A stretch of 64,000 bases of DNA from Paraburkholderia panacisoli (lineage in GTDB: Bacteria > Pseudomonadota > Gammaproteobacteria > Burkholderiales > Burkholderiaceae). Made by a program: the position numbers and the translations under genes. The notes beneath the pieces are model-generated. The model was given only the letters and a program-made list of their open reading frames with translations. It ran no database searches and was not told where the DNA came from. The stretch spans positions 62,001 to 126,000 of the forward strand of contig NZ_VTUZ01000025.1 of NCBI RefSeq assembly GCF_008369935.1, written 5' to 3'. Positions 34,294 through 42,691 of this stretch are shown here, piece after piece; the first letter of the stretch is position 1; each line of letters opens with the position of its first letter.

Positions 34294-34724
34294 CGGAATG
34301 AAAAGCGCAACTGCATTGTTAACCCGTGTTCAGGCCGACTCTCGAAAGGCAATATGAGCATCTGTAATTTAGATGCCGAGATTGTCCGCCCAGATCTCGG
34401 TGATCACACGTACCACGAGATCAACGCTGTAACGCTCAGGTTCGCTAACCAAAGCGCGACATGCCTGTTGCAGAGCGCCGACAAGAAGATTGGCGCGTAA
34501 CTGGCACGCAGATGTGCCGGACGGTTAGTTGCATGTTTTACTCGAAATCGATTTCCGAGGTGAGTCTTTACGGGAGATGAACTTCACAGTGTCATGCGAA
34601 GTTGCGGTCATCTGATACAGCGCCCCCTCACAGTCATTCGACTACGGTCCGGGAATGGCTGATTGTCGCCTCATCGCAGACGCACGCCCTTTCCGCATTT
34701 CTTCGCGTATCGGTAAGTCCAGCC
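34294..34724. other. Intergenic region with left copy of a direct repeat
   Basis: Contains no recognised gene. At 34514-34566 it carries a copy of the repeat also found at 45204-45257 (25-bp core, 24 identical, containing GACGGTTAGTTGCATGTTT). The rest (34294-34513 and 34567-34724) shows nothing identifiable. Confidence 0.5.
34514..34566 (+). repeat. Direct repeat, left copy
   Basis: The core 34514-34538 differs at one position from 45204-45228; a second shared stretch ends in GGTGAGTC. Both copies have the same orientation and bracket the tricarboxylate-type gene block. The nature of the parent element is unknown. Confidence 0.7.
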
Positions 34725-35462
34725 TTACTGCGCAGGGGGCGCCACCGTAGCACCGTGTACGTGGTGCCGCGCCAATAGCCCGGAAATGTGACCTGATGTT
34801 TTCAGTTCCTCGACGAACGCTTCCAGCAGTTGCGTCGCGGCATCGCCCCGCACTTTCGCGACACCCATAGCCTGCTGAATCACCATAAACGGGTCTTCTA
34901 GAAGGCGCAGCCCTGTATGTCGCCTGGCATCAGAGAGCAGTTGCTGTTTCACCCCGGCACCAACCTCGAGGCCCTCCTCGACAAACGTATCAACCACGGC
35001 CGGCGATGTCGCTACACGAACGATTTCGGCCCGCGTAAGCTCCCGGCTCAAAAAAAGGTCGTACGCGCTCCCGCCGCCAACCGCCACGCGATTGTGCGAT
35101 TCATCTACCTGGCTATTGTCAGTAATCGGTGACTCCTGCCGGACCAGGTAACAACCTTCGATCAATAGATACGGCGAAGTAAATGCGATGCCTTCGCCAC
35201 GGACAGGATCGATCGCGAAGAAGCCGAGGTCTGCTCGGCCATTTGTCACTGCATCGACGGCTTTAGCCGCCGCATCGACTACAAGAAACTCAACAGGCAC
35301 TCTCAGGAACTCAGCCAGTTCAGTCGCGAGATCGACTGAAACTCCGAATGGTTTTCCCGTGGCTTGATCGGCGTTCGCGAGAATGGGATTACCCAGATTG
35401 ATCGTTACGCGCAGCGTACCAGTGGGCACAAGTGCCGAGACGATTGCATCATTCAGTTCCAT
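34725..35462 (-). CDS. Solute-binding protein family 3 (amino-acid type), no signal peptide
   Basis: A 245-aa periplasmic-binding-protein fold of the SBP_bac_3 type: VPTGTLRVTINLGNPILA, GVSVDLATELAEFLRVPVEF, then GRADLGFFAIDPVRGEGIAF and the domain-2 segment KVRGDAATQLLEAFVEELK. It starts MELNDAIVSALVPTG with no signal peptide, so either the start lies elsewhere, which the sequence does not suggest (next gene ends 14 bp upstream), or the protein is cytoplasmic. No ABC permease or ATPase gene is in the window. It is the last gene of the AcnD operon. It may bind or act on the pathway compound rather than serve transport. Confidence 0.85.
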   Translation of the reverse strand: MELNDAIVSALVPTGTLRVTINLGNPILANADQATGKPFGVSVDLATELAEFLRVPVEFLVVDAAAKAVDAVTNGRADLGFFAIDPVRGEGIAFTSPYLLIEGCYLVRQESPITDNSQVDESHNRVAVGGGSAYDLFLSRELTRAEIVRVATSPAVVDTFVEEGLEVGAGVKQQLLSDARRHTGLRLLEDPFMVIQQAMGVAKVRGDAATQLLEAFVEELKTSGHISGLLARHHVHGATVAPPAQ

Positions 35463-35476
35463 GGACGACGACTCCC

Positions 35477-36481
35477 CTATCTGACCTGATCCACGAACTC
35501 GTTCGTGTAGGTGCTCGACAGGTCAATATGCTTCCCTTTGATATTGGGGTTGAATTCGCTCATAACTTTCAGGACCGTTTCTGGCCCTCCCGGCGGCATC
35601 TTGCCATCCGGCGAATACATGGGCAGAGAAGCCTTCAACGCCTGCACGTAAAGGACCTTGTTGCCGCCGTAGTAGTCCGTCGGCATCTTCGCTGCGATTT
35701 CTTCTGCCGGGTGCGTCTGAATGAACCGCAACGTCCTGACAAAGGCCTCGGCGAGTTTGCCGGCTTCTTTTTTGTGTGATTGCGCCCAGGTACGCTGCAC
35801 ATAAAGACTGGACGCGGGATATAGGCCGCCTAGCGCGGCCCGGGTTCCTTCGACGCTGTTCAGGTCAACGAGAACCTTCGCATCTCCACTTGCACGCAAC
35901 AATGATGTCGTGGGTTCCGTCGTCCATGCCACATCGATGCGCTTCTGTCTGAAGGCCGCTATCAGGCTGTTTGCAGCGCCGACCGGCAGCATCGAGTAAT
36001 CGCTCGTTTTCAGTCCATATCGCGAAGCGAGGTATTGGCCAAGGAACGTGGATGAGGAACCCAGCCCCGTGACCCCGAGCGTTTTCCCCTTGATATCGCC
36101 CATGTTCCGGATCTGACTCGCAGCGTCGGCGCGAACCATTTCCATGCTGCCGGGCACAAGCCCGAACAGAACGATACTTTCTACGTCTTTGCCCTTCGCC
36201 TGCAAGTCGATCGAATGATCATAGAAGCCGACGACTGCCTGAGCGGCCCCAGCGAGCAGTTCGTTTTCAGCATCGACACCCGCCTGCTGGGACTGAAGTT
36301 CGACATCCAGTCCCTCATCCTTGAAATAACCCAGGCTTTCCGCAAGCTTCGGCGGTAGATAGATCAGCTTGTTGATACCGCCGACGATGATGGTTATCTT
36401 TTCATCCGCATGAACGGTGGATGCGCACACGGCACTTGAGATCGCGGCGAACATCGTAAGACGGCGAAGGGCAAAGGTCAT
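35477..36481 (-). CDS. SsuA/THI5-like ABC transporter solute-binding protein
   Basis: A 334-aa periplasmic binding protein. The signal peptide RRLTMFAAISSAVCASTVHA is followed by DEKITIIVGGINKLIYLPPK, LAESLGYFKDEGLDVELQSQ and the NMT1-like fold, as in nitrate, sulfonate and taurine binding proteins. It includes VTGLGSSSTFLGQYLASRYG and RQKRIDVAWTTEP. ATG 36481 follows GGGAGACTTTC; the frame to 36547 is not supported. It sits 66 bp after the PrpF-type gene in the operon. No permease or ATPase gene accompanies it. Confidence 0.9.
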   Translation of the reverse strand: MTFALRRLTMFAAISSAVCASTVHADEKITIIVGGINKLIYLPPKLAESLGYFKDEGLDVELQSQQAGVDAENELLAGAAQAVVGFYDHSIDLQAKGKDVESIVLFGLVPGSMEMVRADAASQIRNMGDIKGKTLGVTGLGSSSTFLGQYLASRYGLKTSDYSMLPVGAANSLIAAFRQKRIDVAWTTEPTTSLLRASGDAKVLVDLNSVEGTRAALGGLYPASSLYVQRTWAQSHKKEAGKLAEAFVRTLRFIQTHPAEEIAAKMPTDYYGGNKVLYVQALKASLPMYSPDGKMPPGGPETVLKVMSEFNPNIKGKHIDLSSTYTNEFVDQVR

Positions 36482-36546
36482 GAAAGTCTCCCTGTTATAT
36501 TGGTTTCGACGGTCAGCTGTTAAGCGTTCCGCCTCCATCAGATGCA

Positions 36547-37722
36547 TCAGTCGTGAACCGCGCGGGACGGCACCAGCACATGGCCTTCCATCAGGCGTCT
36601 GGCGCTCCGGCTCATGATCGCCTTGCTGACCACCCAGGTGCCGTTGCGTTGCTCCGCTTCGGCGCCTACCGCCATCACACCCGACGGATGGCCGAACCGG
36701 ATCTGCTCTGCCGGGTTGCCAGCCATCAGCGCATTCACGACCGTGCCCGGTATCACCGCAGCAACGGCAATGGCCACCGCGCCAGTGCCGGTCATTGCGT
36801 GATGCAGTTTTCCCATCGACAAGATTCGTACGTTGATATCCACCATCGCCGCTTCGACCCGCTTGCCACTAGACGCGGTGTAGGCGCGCGGCAATGCAAC
36901 GAACGCCAATTTCGGCGTATGTGGACGCAAGTCAGTCACCTCCTGCGGAGTCACCGCCAGCCCCATTTTCACGGCGGCATGTGCACGGATGGCCTCGCAT
37001 CTCTCAAGTAGCGTGGCATCGTCGTTGATATCGCGCTGCATCTCGCTGCCCTTCAGCCGGAGATCTTCCGCGTTGATGAAAATAGCGGGGTTGCCTGCAT
37101 TGATCAGCGTGAGCCGGTAAGTCCCGTAGCCTGGAACGTCGATGGCGTCGACGACATTGCCCGTGGGGAACATGCCGCCCGAAAGTTCGCCACCCTCATC
37201 GCTGCCCCCGGGATCGAGGAATTCGATGCGGATTTCGGCAGCTGGGAACGTTACGCCGTCGAGCTCGAAGTCGCCTTCCTCCTCGACCTCACCATTTTTC
37301 ACGGGCACGTGCGCGATGATCCTTGCGTTGATGTTCGCTTGCCAGATTCGCACTGTCGCGATGCCATCCGCAGGTGTGTCGACCAGACCCTGTGCAATAG
37401 CAAACGGACCGACGGCCGAGGTCAGATTCCCGCAGTTGCCGGACCAGTCGATCACAGGTTTGTCGATCGATACGGCACCGAACAGATAGTCGACGTCGCA
37501 GTCCGGGCGCGAGGAAGGTCCCACGAGCACCACCTTGCTCGTGCTGGAGGTCGCTCCACCCATGCCATCCGTCTGCTTCTCATAGGGATCGGGACTGCCG
37601 ATGACGCGCAGCAGAATCCGGTCTCGCTCTGCTGGGTCCGACGGCAAACTATCGGCCCGAAAAAATACCCCCTTGCTGGTACCACCGCGCATATAGACGG
37701 CTGGAATTCTGGTTTGAGCCAC
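36547..37722 (-). CDS. PrpF-family cis-trans isomerase (aconitate/2-methylaconitate type)
   Basis: A 391-aa protein of the PrpF family (diaminopimelate-epimerase-like fold). The N-terminus IPAVYMRGGTSKGVFFR and DGMGGATSSTSKVVLVGPSS are family signatures, as is VIDWSGNCGNLTSAVGPFA, which bears a conserved Cys. PrpF isomerises 2-methylaconitate between cis and trans forms for AcnD, and homologues isomerise trans-aconitate or 4-oxalomesaconate. The start is GTG at 37722 behind AGGAG, three bases after the lactonase stop, indicating coupled translation. Next to an AcnD-type aconitase it very probably acts on the double bond of the same tricarboxylate. Confidence 0.92.
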   Translation of the reverse strand: MAQTRIPAVYMRGGTSKGVFFRADSLPSDPAERDRILLRVIGSPDPYEKQTDGMGGATSSTSKVVLVGPSSRPDCDVDYLFGAVSIDKPVIDWSGNCGNLTSAVGPFAIAQGLVDTPADGIATVRIWQANINARIIAHVPVKNGEVEEEGDFELDGVTFPAAEIRIEFLDPGGSDEGGELSGGMFPTGNVVDAIDVPGYGTYRLTLINAGNPAIFINAEDLRLKGSEMQRDINDDATLLERCEAIRAHAAVKMGLAVTPQEVTDLRPHTPKLAFVALPRAYTASSGKRVEAAMVDINVRILSMGKLHHAMTGTGAVAIAVAAVIPGTVVNALMAGNPAEQIRFGHPSGVMAVGAEAEQRNGTWVVSKAIMSRSARRLMEGHVLVPSRAVHD

Positions 37723-37725
37723 GTG

Positions 37726-38802
37726 TCACTCCTGAATGGTTTTGAATACGATGCATACGGGACTGCCGGTGTGCACCGTCTGCCCCGTTGGCGAGGGCAT
37801 GCCGCTTGTCTTGTCAAGCGCGTACTGGACGATGTTGTCGGATCGCTCGTTGGCGACGTACAGATAAGTTCCGGAAGGGTCGAGACTGATGAACCTCGGG
37901 AAATTGCCGTGGGCGTCGGTCCATCGCGGCTGACCCGGTATTCCACTTGTGCCGTCGAGCGGCAACGTGGCAACGGAGTCATGACCGCGGTTGGACACGT
38001 AGAGCGAGCGTCCCGCAGGATCGATCGCAACGCCGGCGACGCTCGTGTCGCCGTGAGCGCTGCTGGGGATCACCGAAACGGTATGCAGCGGTTCCAGCGC
38101 GCCGGTGAAGACATCAAAGCTCCATACCGTGATGGTCGAATCCAGTTCGTTTGCCACGTAGACGAGCGGCAACGTCGGATGAAACGCCGCATGCCGGGGA
38201 CCAGCGCCGGACCTGCATCGGTGTCCGACGACGCGCGGTTCGCCGGTCTCGAGCCATTGAATCGCGAACACCGTATCGAGTCCCTTATCCGGGACGATGT
38301 GCCAGTTGGTGTTGTATCGCCTCGTGGCGTAGCGGGAAACCTGGTGCGGATGAGACCCGGCTTGCTCGCTCCGGTGGGGACCCGGCGCGCCCGGCAGCGT
38401 AACCAGCGAGGACACCGGTGCCAGTTCGCCTTCCGCACCGACGGACAAGCGGGCCACCGTCCCTGTTGCGTAATTGGCGACGATGAGCGAGGCGCCATCG
38501 CGCGAGAAACCAAGGTGTACGGGATTTCTGCCTTCGCATGATTGCCGGTTCAAAAGGCTCAAACGTCCGCTCGAATGATCAACGTGATAGCTGCTAAGGT
38601 CGTTGCCGTCCCCGTGAACCGCATAGAGGACGTCCTGTCTCGCGTTCAATGCCAGAAAAGAGGGATTTTCAGGCGCCTGACAGATGTCCGTCAGCTCCCA
38701 TAGCTGCCTTACCGGATCGACGGTATAGACGCTGATGCCGCGGCCGCGCGCATTTCTTTCGCGCGTCGTGCGACAGCCGACGTATGCATGGATCGGTTTC
38801 AT
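37726..38802 (-). CDS. Lactonase-family seven-bladed beta-propeller
   Basis: A 358-aa protein of the lactonase (6-phosphogluconolactonase/carboxymuconate cyclase-like) family. Repeated blade segments are visible: FLALNARQDVLYAVHGDG, HLGFSRDGASLIVANYATG, AAFHPTLPLVYVANELDST, IDPAGRSLYVSNRGHDS and SLDPSGTYLYVANERSD. There is no signal peptide. Family members hydrolyse sugar or carboxymuconolactones or form such lactones. In this operon a gamma-lactone of a hydroxy-tricarboxylate is a plausible substrate (inference). It starts 13 bp after the aconitase stop. Confidence 0.88.
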   Translation of the reverse strand: MKPIHAYVGCRTTRERNARGRGISVYTVDPVRQLWELTDICQAPENPSFLALNARQDVLYAVHGDGNDLSSYHVDHSSGRLSLLNRQSCEGRNPVHLGFSRDGASLIVANYATGTVARLSVGAEGELAPVSSLVTLPGAPGPHRSEQAGSHPHQVSRYATRRYNTNWHIVPDKGLDTVFAIQWLETGEPRVVGHRCRSGAGPRHAAFHPTLPLVYVANELDSTITVWSFDVFTGALEPLHTVSVIPSSAHGDTSVAGVAIDPAGRSLYVSNRGHDSVATLPLDGTSGIPGQPRWTDAHGNFPRFISLDPSGTYLYVANERSDNIVQYALDKTSGMPSPTGQTVHTGSPVCIVFKTIQE

Positions 38803-38815
38803 TGCTTTCGTTACC

Positions 38816-41416
38816 TCAGGGCGCGGCGATATATTCGCCCGCGATACGTGGCAGCAGACCGCCAGCCTCGAAAATCTGCGCCTCTTCGAGCGTGTCGATC
38901 CTGCACTTGACGGGTGTGCTGAGCGTTTCGCCGTTGCGACGACTGATACTCAGCATCAGAAGGCCACCGGGCTCGATCGCACCATCGAGACCTTCGATGG
39001 AATACGTTTCCGATCCATCGAGCGCCAGTGTGCGCCGCGTCACGCTCTCAGTGAATTCGAGCGGCAGCACGCCCATGCCGACCAGGTTCGAGCGGTGAAT
39101 GCGCTCGAAGTTTTCACAGACGACAGCGCGCACTCCGATGAGGCGAACGCCTTTTGCCGCCCAGTCCCGGGACGAGCCCGCGCCGTAGTTCTTCCCCGCC
39201 ACGACAATGAGTTCTTGCCCACGCTCCATATAGCGTTCTGCTGCATCGAAGAGCCGCATCGTGGTGCCTTCCGGCTCCATCCGGGTCAGAGAGCCTTCCT
39301 TCCCACCAGCCATTTCATTGTGCAAGCGGTTGTTCGCAAACGTCGCTCGAATGGCCACCTTATGATCGCCTCGCCGCGTGCCATACGAGTTGAACTCCCC
39401 CGCATTGACGCCCTTCGCGATCAGATACTCGCCTGCCGCGCTTTCCGGAAGAATCGCGCCGGACGGCGACAGGTCATCGGTCGTGACGTTATCGCCGAAC
39501 ACGCCAATGGCGCGCATCTGCTGGAATCGCGCGGGCTGCGTGAGGCTCGCCTGCCAATAGGGCGGACGTCGAATATAGTTGCTGTCTTCGCGCCACGGAA
39601 AGCGTGCCGGCACTGCCTCTGCACCTTCCAGTTGTCCAGCTTTGCGGAACATCTCGGTGTAAATGCGCAGATACTGGTCGCCGTGGACACTCGCCTTGAG
39701 TAGCGCGTCGATCTCTTCATCCGTCGGCCATAGGTCCTTTAGATATACGGGGTTGCCGTCCTTGCTTGTGGCGACCACACCGTTCTCGATGTCGATATTG
39801 ATCGTGCCGGCAATCGCATAGGCGACCACCAGTGGCGGTGACGCGAGAAACGCTTCCTTCACCCGCGGATGAATGCGGCCGTTAAAATTGCGGTTCCCTG
39901 AAAGGACGGCGACGGCATGAACATCCCGCTTGACGATGTCCGCTTCGATCTCCTTTGGTAGCGGTCCCGACATACCGTTGCACGACGTGCAGCCGAAGCC
40001 GATAATGCCGAAACCAAGCGCCTCGAGCGGCGCCATCAGACCTGCCTCACGTAGGTAGCTTTCCACCGGTTTCGATCCGGGAGCGAGCGATGTTTTCACC
40101 CAGGGTTTGCGTTGCAGCCCGAGTGCGACCGCCTTACGGGCGACCAGGCCCGCTGCGATCATGTTGCGTGGGTTCGAAGTGTTTGTGCAGCTCGTAATCG
40201 CCGCGATGACGATGGCGCCGTCGTCGAGTCTGACTTCGGACGGCTCTTCCTTCGCCGTGGCGCTTTGCGTAACCGGTCGAGCGATACCCCGGCTGACGAG
40301 CGCTGACAGCGGCACACGGTCGTGCGGGTTGGACGGCCCTGCGAGCGCCCGGCCCACGCCCGATAGATCGAACGACAGGGTCCGGTCATATTCGGCTTCG
40401 GCAAGATCGTCCGCCCATAGACCCTGCGCCCTCGCGTAGCTTTCCGTCAGCGCGATCTGCGCATCCGAGCGGCCAGTCATACGCATGAAGTCGAGTGTCT
40501 TTTCGTCGATTGCAAAGAGCGCTGCGGTGGCGCCGAATTCAGGCGCCATGTTGGAAATCGTCGCGCGGTCGCTCAGCGTCATCGCGCGCGCGCCCTCGCC
40601 GTAGAACTCGATGATGGTGCCGACCACCTTCTGCCTGCGCAGAAACTCTGTGATCGCCAGCACGAGGTCGGTCGCCGTCACGCCTGGCTGCCGGAAGCCT
40701 TTGAGCTCCACGCCGACGATGGTCGGCAAGCGCAACCACACGGCGCGCCCCAGCATCACCGATTCCGCCTCGATGCCACCCACGCCCCAACCCAGTACGC
40801 CAAGCGCGTTGATCATCGTCGTGTGGCTATCCGTGCCGACGAGCGTATCGGGGTAGGCCACGCCGTCTCTCACCTGGATGACGGGCGACAGATGTTCGAT
40901 GTTCACCTGATGCAGGATGCCATTGCCGGGCATCAGTACGTCAAGATTCGAAAACGCCTGCTTACACCACGCCAGGAATTCAAAGCGTTCGGCGTTCTTG
41001 CTCTGCTCGATCGCCATGTTCTTCGACATCGCCTCCGGATCGCTCCCGGCAACTTCGACATTCAGCGAGTGGTCGACCACAAGATGCGTGGGCACGACGG
41101 GGTTGATCGTCGTGGCGTCACCGCCCGCTTCCGCAACCGCGTCGCGCATACCCGCGAGGTCCACCAGCGCAGGCGTGCCAAGGAGGTCCTGCAATACGAC
41201 ACGCGCCGGATAGTACGGGAAGTCGACGTCATGACGGCGCGCGGCCAGCACCGGCAGATAGCGCGCAGCGTCGACGGCCGACTGCCTGCGCACGACGTTT
41301 TCTGCGAACACCCGCACGCAATACGGCATGCGGGCGAACTGCGCCGCTCTGAGAGACTGCATCGCGTCGGCGACGCTGACAAATTCCACGGTCTGATTGG
41401 GAAGGGTGCGAGACAT
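38816..41416 (-). CDS. acnD: AcnD-type aconitase (Fe-S, 2-methylcitrate dehydratase-like)
   Basis: An 866-aa aconitase A superfamily enzyme with a [4Fe-4S] cluster. The cluster ligands are in SCTNTSNP and GFGCTSCNGM. Substrate-binding segments are VVPTHLVVDHSLNVEV, DTLVGTDSHTTMINALGVLG, DNVTTDDLSPSGAILPESAA and the swivel domain GAGSSRDWAAKGVRLIGVRA. The length (866) and the linked PrpF gene fit the AcnD subfamily rather than AcnA (about 900 aa). AcnD dehydrates 2-methylcitrate in the AcnD/PrpF propionate route. No 2-methylcitrate synthase or lyase (PrpC, PrpB) is nearby, so another tricarboxylate is likely here. GGAG precedes ATG 41416. It is the first gene of the five-gene operon. Confidence 0.92.
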   Translation of the reverse strand: MSRTLPNQTVEFVSVADAMQSLRAAQFARMPYCVRVFAENVVRRQSAVDAARYLPVLAARRHDVDFPYYPARVVLQDLLGTPALVDLAGMRDAVAEAGGDATTINPVVPTHLVVDHSLNVEVAGSDPEAMSKNMAIEQSKNAERFEFLAWCKQAFSNLDVLMPGNGILHQVNIEHLSPVIQVRDGVAYPDTLVGTDSHTTMINALGVLGWGVGGIEAESVMLGRAVWLRLPTIVGVELKGFRQPGVTATDLVLAITEFLRRQKVVGTIIEFYGEGARAMTLSDRATISNMAPEFGATAALFAIDEKTLDFMRMTGRSDAQIALTESYARAQGLWADDLAEAEYDRTLSFDLSGVGRALAGPSNPHDRVPLSALVSRGIARPVTQSATAKEEPSEVRLDDGAIVIAAITSCTNTSNPRNMIAAGLVARKAVALGLQRKPWVKTSLAPGSKPVESYLREAGLMAPLEALGFGIIGFGCTSCNGMSGPLPKEIEADIVKRDVHAVAVLSGNRNFNGRIHPRVKEAFLASPPLVVAYAIAGTINIDIENGVVATSKDGNPVYLKDLWPTDEEIDALLKASVHGDQYLRIYTEMFRKAGQLEGAEAVPARFPWREDSNYIRRPPYWQASLTQPARFQQMRAIGVFGDNVTTDDLSPSGAILPESAAGEYLIAKGVNAGEFNSYGTRRGDHKVAIRATFANNRLHNEMAGGKEGSLTRMEPEGTTMRLFDAAERYMERGQELIVVAGKNYGAGSSRDWAAKGVRLIGVRAVVCENFERIHRSNLVGMGVLPLEFTESVTRRTLALDGSETYSIEGLDGAIEPGGLLMLSISRRNGETLSTPVKCRIDTLEEAQIFEAGGLLPRIAGEYIAAP

Positions 41417-41464
41417 CGGGGTTTTCTCCAAGGCAATACAAGGCTGCTTGCGTTTCAATGCAGT

Positions 41465-41486
41465 GCATTCTATGATCATAAAACGC
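41465..41486. promoter_or_regulatory. Operator-like site, AcnD/GntR divergent promoter
   Basis: Contains TTCTATGATCATAAAA, a palindrome around TATGATCATA. The 22-bp stretch matches 42615-42636 at 18 of 22 positions. It lies in the 144-bp region between acnD and the GntR gene and is the best candidate for the GntR binding site. Confidence 0.6.
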
Positions 41487-41560
41487 AATAAGCAAACAGA
41501 CGCAGGCTCGGTGGTTACCCTGGTCCGGTTCGAAACCAGCAGTCAATGGAGAAGCAGGCA

Positions 41561-42568
41561 ATGGCACAATCGCAGATCGGTCTTTCAGATGCATCGCCTC
41601 ACCGGGCGGTCGTGAACGGCCGTCCTTTGCCTGCGATCCACATGCGCTCCTCCGACGACACCACTGCTGCGGCCCTGACCCCGCTACAAACCCGCGTCAC
41701 GCGGGAGATACTTGCGCTGGCAAGGCGTGAAGATCTCGGCGTCGGCGACCGCCTTGCTGAATCGATCCTTGCGGAGAAAATCGGCACGTCGCGCACACCG
41801 GTGAACGTGGCCCTGCATCATCTCGTGACGCTGGGGGTGGTCTACTACGACGCCAATCGCGGCTTCTTTATGGCCAAGCCTGCTCGCGATGTGACGGACG
41901 TGGCGGCGCCGTTCTTTGAAGAACCCGACGATCCGCTATACCTGAAGATCGCTGAGGACCGTCTCGCGCATCGCCTCGCCGACGTCATATCCGAAGCCGA
42001 TCTGATGCGGCAATACGAAGTCTCGCGCAGCGAATTGCGGCGCGTGCTCTCGCGCATGCAGGAAGAAGGCTGGCTCGAGCGCCAGGTGGGCCATGGCTGG
42101 CAATTCATGCCAATGATCGATTCGGTCGACGCCTACGAGGAAAGCTATCTTTTCCGGGCGGCCATCGAGCCAACTGGTGTCATGTCGCCGACCTTCAGCG
42201 CGAATCGCGTCGAACTGGAGGAATTGCGGCGCCGACAGCGCTTTATTGCCGAAAGCGGCTATCTGTCGATGAACTCGGTCGAGTTGTTCGAGGCGAACAG
42301 CGAGTTTCACGAAACGATCGCGAAATGGTCCGGCAACCGTTTCATCGCCCAGTCGGTGCGGCGCATGGACCGCTTGCGGCGGCTCGTCGAATACCGTCAG
42401 GCAAGAGCACGCAAACCTCGTCAGGAGCAGGCATTGGAACACCTCGCCATTCTCGACGCGATTGCACAGCACGACCTGCTGCGCGCGGCCGCTCTGTTAC
42501 GGGATCACATTGAAGGTGCGCGGCGCGCCAAGGTGCATGCGCAGGAGATTTTCACGCCGCACGTCTGA
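41561..42568 (+). CDS. GntR-family regulator with two winged-helix domains and an FCD domain
   Basis: A 335-aa regulator. A first winged helix (about 35-100) includes LAESILAEKIGTSRTPVNVA and LVTLGVVYYDANRGF. A second (about 120-170) includes RLADVISEADLMRQYEVSRS and MQEEGWLERQVGHGWQF. The C-terminal FCD ligand domain has EANSEFHETIAKWSGNRFIA and HLAILDAIAQHDLLRAAALL. FCD regulators typically sense carboxylic acids. The gene is divergent from acnD and followed by a terminator and the MFS gene. The start at 41561 has GGAG nine bases upstream; 41546 is also possible. Confidence 0.9.
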   Translation: MAQSQIGLSDASPHRAVVNGRPLPAIHMRSSDDTTAAALTPLQTRVTREILALARREDLGVGDRLAESILAEKIGTSRTPVNVALHHLVTLGVVYYDANRGFFMAKPARDVTDVAAPFFEEPDDPLYLKIAEDRLAHRLADVISEADLMRQYEVSRSELRRVLSRMQEEGWLERQVGHGWQFMPMIDSVDAYEESYLFRAAIEPTGVMSPTFSANRVELEELRRRQRFIAESGYLSMNSVELFEANSEFHETIAKWSGNRFIAQSVRRMDRLRRLVEYRQARARKPRQEQALEHLAILDAIAQHDLLRAAALLRDHIEGARRAKVHAQEIFTPHV

Positions 42569-42580
42569 TTTGCCTGGCCC

Positions 42581-42604
42581 GCGGCCGTCCGGCCGCTTTT
42601 CTTT
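42581..42604 (+). terminator. Rho-independent terminator after the GntR gene
   Basis: Stem GCGGCC / GGCCGC with a 4-base loop (42581-42596), followed by TTTTCTTT. It separates the regulator from the MFS promoter. Confidence 0.8.
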
Positions 42605-42614
42605 GACCCTTATT

Positions 42615-42636
42615 GCATTTTATCGTCACAAAACGC
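42615..42636. promoter_or_regulatory. Operator-like site upstream of the MFS gene
   Basis: Contains TTTTATCGTCACAAAA and matches 41465-41486 at 18 of 22 positions. It lies 56 bp upstream of the transporter start, after the terminator. The likely second binding site of the GntR regulator. Confidence 0.6.
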
Positions 42637-42691
42637 TTTTAGGCGCCTTCCGTTAGAGGCGCGAAATTTTCATGAATATTCGGAGACAACC

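Noticed and set aside
37309..38541. Long plus-strand frame over the PrpF and lactonase genes
   Set aside because: It crosses two unambiguous genes on the other strand, and its composition is that of an antisense shadow.
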